This document shows, in pieces, positions 57,871 to 64,000 of a stretch of 64,000 nt of DNA (the first letter of the stretch is position 1; every line of letters starts with the position of its first letter). This stretch comes from Chitinimonas prasina (GTDB lineage: Bacteria > Pseudomonadota > Gammaproteobacteria > Burkholderiales > Chitinimonadaceae). A program made the translations under genes and the position numbers. Under the pieces are notes generated by a model that had not been told where the DNA came from, ran no database searches, and saw only the letters and a program-made list of their open reading frames with translations. The stretch spans positions 524,117 to 588,116 of the forward strand of contig NZ_BSOG01000001.1 of assembly GCF_030160395.1 (NCBI RefSeq), read 5' to 3'.

Positions 57871-59131
57871 GTCGTGTCGCCTCCACCGGCGCCAGCCGGC
57901 TGGCCCGGATGGCCGGATAGATGGTGACCAGCAAGGTCAGCAACAGCACGAACAACAGGCTGAAGGCCAACTTGCCGGGGTAAATGAAGGAGAAGAAACG
58001 ATCGGGCAGCAGCACACCTCCAGCCTCCAGCGTGGTACCGAACACCTCGCGGAAGTTCAGCCCCTCGGTGGCAAAGTGATAGTGGCCGGCATACCCCAGG
58101 GCACCGCCCAGTGCGATGCAGAACAGCGCCAGGAACAGGGCCTCCCAGAACACCACCCGCACCACCAGTGCGGGGCTGGCCCCCAGCGCCAGCATGACCC
58201 CGAACTCGCGGGTACGCTTCATCACCGAGATCAAAATGGTGTTGAGGATGGCAGCGGCCACCACCACAAAGACGATGACCATCAACAGGTACATGCCCGC
58301 CGCATCCAACATCACCGCCGAATGCAGCTCCGGCGCGACCTGATCCCAGCGCAGTACCTCGTACTTGCCAGCCGGCAACTGGCTAGCCAACCTGGCCGCC
58401 ACCGGCCCCACCTTCTCCACGTCATCGAGATACAGCGCCAGCACGCTCACCTCTTGCCCAAGCCTGGCCAGCCGCTGTGCATCGGCAATGTCCAACTCGG
58501 CCCAGAAGGCATCCAGCTCCTGCATGCCGGTCTTGAAGATACCGGTGACCAGGAAGGCCTCGCGCGACAGATCGGAGCTCCCCTTGGGCTTGACGCTGAC
58601 AGTGACCCGGTCGCCCAGCCCCACTTCCAGATTGCGCGCCAACTGCTCACCTATCACGATGCCGGGCAAGCCATTGCCTGAGCGCTCGCGTGGCAGCTCG
58701 GCCAGGGTCTGGCCAGCCATCATCGACTTGCGGTCGGCGATGCGCGACACCTGCACTTCCAGGCCCGGGTCCACCCCTGCCAGCGTGATGGGCACGCCAT
58801 TGGCACCTGCCTGTATCAGGCCATTCAGGTGCAGGCGCCGCACCATATGGGTCAGCTCGGGCACACTTTGCTGCAGCTGCTGCCCCGTGTCGGCGGCATC
58901 TACCAGCAGGTGTTCCAGCGAGGGATCATCGTTGTAGCCCTGCTGGTACACCAGCACATGGCCCAGGCCCATCTTGATGCCGATATCGACCATGGCCCGA
59001 TGACCGCCGTCCGACAATCCCTGGAACAGGATCATCAGGCTGACGGTGGCCACGATCATGATGGACGTCAGCAGGCTGCGCTGACGGTTGCGCAACAGAT
59101 TGCGCATGGCAAGTTTACGTTCCAGTTTCAT
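57863..59131 (-). CDS. ABC permease, FtsX/LolC-type (2)
   Basis: 422 residues. One N-terminal membrane segment after RNRQRSLLTSIMIV, a periplasmic domain (~45-280) and three C-terminal segments, with VMKRTREFGVMLALGASP (the coupling loop) and a final RASRLAPVEATRHG. This is the MacB/LolC/FtsX permease plan. I use ATG 59131 with GAGGT upstream; the frame is open to 59212 but overlaps the first permease there. Start overlaps the preceding stop (ATGA). Confidence 0.92.
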   Translation of the reverse strand: MKLERKLAMRNLLRNRQRSLLTSIMIVATVSLMILFQGLSDGGHRAMVDIGIKMGLGHVLVYQQGYNDDPSLEHLLVDAADTGQQLQQSVPELTHMVRRLHLNGLIQAGANGVPITLAGVDPGLEVQVSRIADRKSMMAGQTLAELPRERSGNGLPGIVIGEQLARNLEVGLGDRVTVSVKPKGSSDLSREAFLVTGIFKTGMQELDAFWAELDIADAQRLARLGQEVSVLALYLDDVEKVGPVAARLASQLPAGKYEVLRWDQVAPELHSAVMLDAAGMYLLMVIVFVVVAAAILNTILISVMKRTREFGVMLALGASPALVVRVVFWEALFLALFCIALGGALGYAGHYHFATEGLNFREVFGTTLEAGGVLLPDRFFSFIYPGKLAFSLLFVLLLTLLVTIYPAIRASRLAPVEATRHG

Positions 59132-60552
59132 GCAGACCTCATGCCCAGAGCCGGTGAGATACGCGCCGCCCGGATGGCCGGGTGCAGCGCTGCCAGGATG
59201 GCGATCAGCCACATGGCTACCAAGGGAATCACAACACCGCTGGCCGTCAGTTCAGCCCGCAGTACCGGCGCCACTTCCACCCCGGACAGCGAGAACTCGC
59301 CAAAGCTGCGGATATCCCAGCCCACCTGCTGTAGGTACAGAATCAGCCCCAACCCCAGCACCAAGCCCGCTGCTGTGGCCAGCAGGGTCAGCAACAGGGT
59401 TTCCAGCAGTACCAGCCAGGTCACGCCCGGTGCCGACAAGCCCAGTGCCTTCATCATGCTCAACTCCTTCTGCCGCTCCAGCACGCTCATCAACATGGTG
59501 TTGAGCACGCCGCTACCGGCAATCAGAAACACGATGAAAACCAAACTGCCCATCAGCATGCGGTTGGAGGTGATCAAGGCCAGGATGTCCGGCCGCAACG
59601 CCGCCCAATCCTGCACCGACAAGTCCTGGCCACCGCTCAATACCTGCTGCAGGCCGGCCGCGAGCGCCTGCGCCTGCTGTGGCTGCTGCACCCGTATGGC
59701 CAGTTCATGCACCTGCTCCTGCAGGCCCAGCATCTGCTGCAAGTCCGCCAGATGCAGCAAGGCGCGGGTACGGTCCAGCAGGTCGGTACCGGTACGGCTT
59801 ATCCCCACCACCTGAACCTGCAGCGATAGCTGGGCGCCTTGCGCGTTCTCGTACAGCACCGTCACCAGATCACCAGGCCGCACGCCCAGATTGCGGGCCA
59901 GCTTGTTGCCCAAAACCACGGCGGGAGGCTTGCTGGGGGTCGGGGCTATCTGCTCGACAATGGCTTGGGTCTGCGCCGCCAGCCCGGCCGGTGCCGCAGC
60001 AGTGGGTGCCGCATCCAGTTGCTCGATCTGGTCGAAGGCGCTGGCAATGGCCTGCTCGGTCAACGCCCTGTCCTGGGCCGCCTGCGCCTCGGTCAGCTGC
60101 TTGCCAGCCGGCCAAGGCGTGGGGGCGGCCGGTAGAAATCCACCCGCCACGATCTGCAGTGGCATACGGGTCACCGCCCCCTCATGCACCGGGTCCACGC
60201 CCAACAACTGCACGCCGATGGCACGCTGGCGATAGCTGAGATAGGCCCAGCCATACAGGCGGCCACTGACTGCCGCAATACCCGGCTGCGCTGCCACCTT
60301 CTCGCTCAGTGCCGGCGCCTGCTGCACGGTCTTGAGCAATTGCCGGCGCGACAGGTAGTCGGGATGGTGCACTTGGATATGGCCCAATTGCCCATCAGTA
60401 GTGCCGTTGATCAATTCCGCACTGAGCCCCTCCATGATGCCCAGCACGGCAATGCACATGCCTACCCCCAGTGCGATACCCGCGCCGGTGATCAAGGAGC
60501 GGCGCCGGTTACGGCCCAAGTTACGAAAAGCAATCCTTGCAATGGCGTTCAT
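59128..60552 (-). CDS. ABC permease, FtsX/LolC-type (1)
   Basis: 474 residues. RNLGRNRRRSLITGAGIALG at the first membrane segment, a large periplasmic domain (~50-340) with an inserted Ala/Gln-rich part (~150-215), then three C-terminal segments with LERQKELSMMKALGLSAPG and AIRAARISPALGMRSA. Together with permease 2 and the ATPase it forms a heterodimeric LolCDE-like complex. ATG at 60552 with AGGAGA. Confidence 0.92.
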   Translation of the reverse strand: MNAIARIAFRNLGRNRRRSLITGAGIALGVGMCIAVLGIMEGLSAELINGTTDGQLGHIQVHHPDYLSRRQLLKTVQQAPALSEKVAAQPGIAAVSGRLYGWAYLSYRQRAIGVQLLGVDPVHEGAVTRMPLQIVAGGFLPAAPTPWPAGKQLTEAQAAQDRALTEQAIASAFDQIEQLDAAPTAAAPAGLAAQTQAIVEQIAPTPSKPPAVVLGNKLARNLGVRPGDLVTVLYENAQGAQLSLQVQVVGISRTGTDLLDRTRALLHLADLQQMLGLQEQVHELAIRVQQPQQAQALAAGLQQVLSGGQDLSVQDWAALRPDILALITSNRMLMGSLVFIVFLIAGSGVLNTMLMSVLERQKELSMMKALGLSAPGVTWLVLLETLLLTLLATAAGLVLGLGLILYLQQVGWDIRSFGEFSLSGVEVAPVLRAELTASGVVIPLVAMWLIAILAALHPAIRAARISPALGMRSA

Positions 60553-60562
60553 GCACCGTCTC

Positions 60563-61357
60563 CTATTGCAAGGCGCGTTCGCCGAAGTTCTCGGCGGACA
60601 CCTTCACGTTGAACTTCAGCTTGCGATACTCGATCTCGGTGAACTCACCCCGCTTGGCCGGCAGCAGCATGGTCATGCGGGTAGGCACGGTCTTGCCGTC
60701 CATGGCCTTCAGCGCCGAATAACTGAGCGTGCGCGCAGCCTGAGCGTCGTCAGCACGCTGGAAGTAATCAAGCTGCTTGGGATATGCCCGTTGCTGGCCA
60801 TCCAGGTACAGCTGGTACACCACCTTGCCCCAGGCCACGGGTGCAGTCGGCTTGGGACTGAGCTTGATGGTGTAGTGGCGGACCGCCCCTATGCCCTCCT
60901 CCTGTCCGGTCTGTTGCTGCAGCAATTGGTAGTCGTAGTGGCGTGACAGATCCGTCTCCCGCATCAGGTCGTCATTGCTGAAGTGGCTGCCCATCCAGTT
61001 GTCACCCAGCATGGAGCTGCCCATGACCGTGACCCGGCTGTTGCGTGGGTCGTAGAAACTGATCTTGTCGTCCACCTTCACCGTGGCATTGCCGCGCCAC
61101 AGTGCCGGTCCCAGCATCTTGATCAGGACCTTGCTCGATTCTGCCCTGTCGTCCGTCAGCACCATCAGGTCATACTCACGCTGATAGGCTTCCTTCTTGA
61201 TCTTCATGCTCATGATGGCGGCCGATGTATCGCCGCGCAGTATGGTCTCTGCCTGCTTGATCCATTGCTGTAGGGGCAGGCTGTCCGCGGCACTGGCATG
61301 GGCCGCGAGGCTCAGCAGCAATGCCAGGGGAACGGTAAGGGTGCGATATGTAGCCAT
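60563..61357 (-). CDS. LolA-like periplasmic (outer-membrane lipoprotein-sorting) protein
   Basis: 264 residues. Signal peptide (MATYRTLTVPLALLLSLAAH, ends ASAAD), then an unclosed beta-barrel-like protein with IKKEAYQREYDLMVLT, SSKVLIKMLGPALWRGNATV, MLGDNWMGSHFSNDDLMRE and DYFQRADDAQAARTL. This is the pattern of the outer-membrane lipoprotein-sorting protein family often encoded with LolCDE-like permeases. It may carry a lipid-like product from the inner membrane to the outer membrane. ATG 61357 with GGAAAGA. Confidence 0.88.
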   Translation of the reverse strand: MATYRTLTVPLALLLSLAAHASAADSLPLQQWIKQAETILRGDTSAAIMSMKIKKEAYQREYDLMVLTDDRAESSKVLIKMLGPALWRGNATVKVDDKISFYDPRNSRVTVMGSSMLGDNWMGSHFSNDDLMRETDLSRHYDYQLLQQQTGQEEGIGAVRHYTIKLSPKPTAPVAWGKVVYQLYLDGQQRAYPKQLDYFQRADDAQAARTLSYSALKAMDGKTVPTRMTMLLPAKRGEFTEIEYRKLKFNVKVSAENFGERALQ

Positions 61358-61422
61358 GCTGTCTTTCCAACGGAATGATGATGGGTGCACGGTGCGGCTG
61401 CGCCGCAGGTGGCAAACGGAGC

Positions 61423-62577
61423 TCAACATGCCAGCGGACTCACCGCGCGGCGGTAGCGGAACTCAGTGGTGGGCGGCTGTATCGGCTCACCCAGGCGAGC
61501 AAAGAACCAGATCTCATCGGGCTCGGCCAGCAGGCACTCCAGCCGCTCGCGTATCTCGCTGTGCTGTAGCACCACGCTGACCGGATGCAGTGCCATGCCC
61601 CTATCGGTGGCAGCCAGCCATAAATCCAGCATGGCCTCACCGGCCAGTAGCTGCTGCTCAGCCGCCCTGGCCGGGCTGCCGGCATAGCTCAGGTAGCACA
61701 GCGCGGCGCTGTTGCGTACCAACCCGCCCAACTGGCTGGCGATATTGCGAGTCAGGCCAAACCTCGCCGTCAGGGGTAGCAGGGCAGGCGCCAGGGCAGC
61801 GCGATAGGCCCAGCGCTTCCATGCCGGCAAGGGGCCGGTCAGTTGCTGAATATTGAATCCCTCGCCCTCTATCACCCCGCTGCGGGCCGAAAAGTCGATA
61901 TAACGGTAGGTCTCCCGCCAGGCGCGGCTGTCGCTGAAATCGCGCTCGGCATACTGGCCCACGAACCGCGCCAGCCGCTCGATATCGATGCTGTTGTCGC
62001 AGTGTGTCCAGCGTAACGGGCCGTCGTCCTGAAGGCGGTAAGGCAGCACGGTCGGAAGCGACGGTGCGGGGCCGCCCCGAACTGGCCGCTTGTAAGGCGT
62101 CCGCAGGGTGCGCCGGCTTTCCACCAGTTGCTGCAGCCGTGCCAGCGCTTCCGCTTGCGGCGCTTGCTCCACCGCCCCCAGCAGCAACACCAACAGGGGC
62201 TCGCAATGATGCAGTTGCAGGGCGCCCAGCTCGGTCAACGCCGCACTATGCTCAGGCACCAGGCGAGCCTCCACCATCACGCCCTGCAAGCGCAGGAAGT
62301 TGTAGAAAAGCGTGGCAAAGGCTCCTGCACTCATGCGCATTTCACGCCGCAGCGAGGGCAAGGCCGTCAGGCAGCGTTCACGATCCAGCCCCAGTACCAA
62401 CACCTGTCTCAGGTCGCGATGGGCTCCGGGAACCAGGTCCAGGTGGGTGAAATAGAAGTCCGGCTCGAAGCTGCACACCTGCCATGGCTGGCAGTTGTGC
62501 GACGACGGCGCCAGCCTGGCCAGATCGGCAGCGCGCTTGATCTTTTCAGCAATTAGCATGGTGTCGTGCAGGTTCAA
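61423..62577 (-). CDS. Nitroreductase-family-like protein
   Basis: 384 residues, longer than classical nitroreductases (~200). The N-terminal part has LARLAPSSHNCQPWQV (FMN phosphate contact in the family) and the C-terminal part has LLAGEAMLDLWLAATDRGMALHP and ERLECLLAEPDEIWFFARLGEP, which match nitroreductase core segments; the middle is divergent. Resembles the long Acg-like subgroup. A redox role on a carrier-bound or free intermediate is inferred. Start: TTG at 62577 overlaps the preceding stop (TTGA) and has GGTGAG upstream; ATG at 62559 is the alternative. Confidence 0.82.
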   Translation of the reverse strand: MNLHDTMLIAEKIKRAADLARLAPSSHNCQPWQVCSFEPDFYFTHLDLVPGAHRDLRQVLVLGLDRERCLTALPSLRREMRMSAGAFATLFYNFLRLQGVMVEARLVPEHSAALTELGALQLHHCEPLLVLLLGAVEQAPQAEALARLQQLVESRRTLRTPYKRPVRGGPAPSLPTVLPYRLQDDGPLRWTHCDNSIDIERLARFVGQYAERDFSDSRAWRETYRYIDFSARSGVIEGEGFNIQQLTGPLPAWKRWAYRAALAPALLPLTARFGLTRNIASQLGGLVRNSAALCYLSYAGSPARAAEQQLLAGEAMLDLWLAATDRGMALHPVSVVLQHSEIRERLECLLAEPDEIWFFARLGEPIQPPTTEFRYRRAVSPLAC

Positions 62578-64000
62578 AACACGCTCACCAACTTCTCACG
62601 GTTCAACTCAAACCCGTGCATGCGCGCCAGCGCCTCGATTTCGCGTACCTGGCGGGTCGTCACCGCCCCCTTGCTGTAGTCTGACTTGATGCCTGCCAGC
62701 CCCAGCAACAGGGTCTCACCGGCACAGGCGTAAACCTGGCCACGGCCAAGCTGTATGCCAGGCAGGTCAAAGTCGGGGTTGTGCGGCATGCTGACCACGC
62801 CCCCCCGTATCAGCCGCAGGCTGGGCACCTTCTGCGACAGATCGCGGACTACGTCCCCCGGTATGGCGATATCACTGATCAACACCGGCTTGTCAGCGGC
62901 GAAGTGGCTGGCATCAAGGAAAGGCTTGCTGCTGTTGGAGGCACTGACCACGATATCGGCCGCCCGGCAGCTGTGGGTTTCCTCGCTGTAGGCCAGCAGG
63001 CCTTCCGCCATCAGATGATGCATGGCAGCGACCATTGCGTTCTCGGATGCCATGCCATCGCGCAGCGCGTGCTGATAATGCTGGGCAAAGCGCTGCTTGA
63101 GCAAACCGCCACCAGCGGCCTCTGCCTCCACCTGCTCGGCCAGGTCACGCACCACATAGTCAGCCACAGCAGCCAGGCGGGATCCCGCGCCAGCACGCCC
63201 CACCAGGGTCAGACGGGCACACTCATGGGCGATCAGGGCGGCATGCACCATGCCGATATTCCCAGTGGCCCCCACCACCGCCACGTGTGCCTCGCCCAGC
63301 CGCAGGCCATGCGCGGCGGCACTGTGGCGTAAGGTGGCCAAACTGGTCGCCACGGTCAGCGCATTACCCGAGGTCACGGCAGGAAAACTGTAGTCGAATT
63401 CACTGCAGTTGGCCGTCACGATGGAGGTGTAGCCGCCGAAACCGACCATGGAGCAGCCATCCTGGCGGGCCAGGTCGTAGGCAGTCAGCACCTGCTTGCG
63501 GATACGGTCCGATTTGTTGAAGCGGATGTCGTCCTCTATCGTCTCCGCATCCATCAGGATGCCGTAGAGTATGACCTCCACCTGCTTGCCCAATGGCGAG
63601 CGCACCTGCCGCCGTACGATGCGCTGCGGCTCCAGGGTGGACTGTATCTGTTCCCGCAGGCGGCACAGCTCATCCTCGTCAAAGGCGGCCAGCGACGGAT
63701 CCCACTCCAGCAAACTGCTGGTGTCGATCAGGTGGGCGATAAAACCCACCTTTTCCATGGCTACCGCCTCCGCCGGCTCGCGCTGCGGATGCAACAAAGG
63801 GGCGTTAGCCTTGGCCGGCTGCCGTCCTGCTGCACCGGGCTCGATCAGATAGGCCAGCAAGCCCGCCACATCATCACCGGCCAGCAAGGCACACAGATCA
63901 TCCAAGCCCGCCTGCAGCTGCGGGATGTACTCAGGGCGGAAGTAAGCCGAGGGCTCCAGCCGCAGTACACCGCGCTTGCCCAGCGAAGGCAGCACCCGTA
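62574..64000 (-). CDS. Acyl-ACP-reductase (AAR)-like protein, 5' end beyond the window
   Basis: The visible 473+ residues are open to base 64000. From about residue 80: VGFIAHLIDTSSL, MVGFGGYTSIV, TSGNALTVAT, the NAD(P) loop VVGATGNIGMVHAAL, ADIVVSASNSSKP, LIRGGVV and GQVYACAGETLLLGL, all aligning with cyanobacterial long-chain acyl-ACP reductase. The Cys in YACAGE matches the reactive Cys region of that enzyme. The segment before it (GVLRLEPSAYFRPEYIPQL) resembles the tail of another enzyme, perhaps a class III aminotransferase. Predicted to turn an acyl thioester into an aldehyde. Overlaps the next gene by 4 bases. Confidence 0.85.
   Translation of the reverse strand, partial: RVLPSLGKRGVLRLEPSAYFRPEYIPQLQAGLDDLCALLAGDDVAGLLAYLIEPGAAGRQPAKANAPLLHPQREPAEAVAMEKVGFIAHLIDTSSLLEWDPSLAAFDEDELCRLREQIQSTLEPQRIVRRQVRSPLGKQVEVILYGILMDAETIEDDIRFNKSDRIRKQVLTAYDLARQDGCSMVGFGGYTSIVTANCSEFDYSFPAVTSGNALTVATSLATLRHSAAAHGLRLGEAHVAVVGATGNIGMVHAALIAHECARLTLVGRAGAGSRLAAVADYVVRDLAEQVEAEAAGGGLLKQRFAQHYQHALRDGMASENAMVAAMHHLMAEGLLAYSEETHSCRAADIVVSASNSSKPFLDASHFAADKPVLISDIAIPGDVVRDLSQKVPSLRLIRGGVVSMPHNPDFDLPGIQLGRGQVYACAGETLLLGLAGIKSDYSKGAVTTRQVREIEALARMHGFELNREKLVSVF

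Overview
This 64 kb window looks like a chromosomal segment of a GC-rich Gram-negative bacterium, most likely a betaproteobacterium (Neisseriales/Chitinimonas-like). That placement is inferred from gene content and order: mutL followed by a membrane gene and miaA, tsaE next to an AMIN-domain amidase, hemC with a hemD-hemX fusion and hemY, a GTP-type PEP carboxykinase, and many TonB-dependent receptors. I saw no rRNA, tRNA, CRISPR array or intact transposase.

Layout. 0-1.2 kb: 5' part of pckG, cut by the window edge. 1.4-15.3 kb: a peptide-uptake locus with three large TonB-dependent receptors and two secreted S9-family peptidases, arranged as two divergent blocks (receptor and peptidase on the minus strand; receptor, receptor and peptidase on the plus strand). 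15.4-31.7 kb: housekeeping genes (miaA, a membrane gene, mutL, a lone receiver protein, amidase, tsaE, queG, murI, a lipoprotein, purB, a DUF945 protein, ppnP, rsmD, ftsY, ftsE, ftsX), with two palindromic repeat elements in the gaps. 31.8-39.4 kb: accessory genes, namely a periplasmic binding protein, a phage-tail-collar protein, a DUF6916 protein, a 1572-residue secreted protein with fibronectin-III/Ig-like repeats, and a small YodC-family gene. 39.5-47.7 kb: aidB, dgt, a DUF2199 gene, then hemC-hemDX-hemY and a small membrane gene.

47.8 kb to the end (minus strand) is the most unusual part: about 14 tightly packed or overlapping genes that read as one long operon whose start lies beyond the window. 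In transcription order they are an acyl-ACP-reductase-like protein (probably the C-terminal part of a larger protein), a nitroreductase-like protein, a LolA-like periplasmic protein, two FtsX/LolC-type permeases, a LolD/MacB-type ATPase, an outer-membrane beta-barrel-like protein, a SAM methyltransferase, a 912-residue PEP-synthase-like ATP-grasp/phosphohistidine enzyme, a RedY-like small protein, a 4'-phosphopantetheinyl transferase, an acyl-CoA-dehydrogenase-like protein, a small polytopic membrane protein and a GNAT acetyltransferase. The combination of carrier-protein activation, acyl oxidation and reduction, a PigC/TamQ-like condensing enzyme and RedY suggests an undescribed prodiginine/tambjamine-related or fatty-amine natural-product pathway with its own Lol-like export system. 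No bipyrrole genes are visible here, so the product is unknown.
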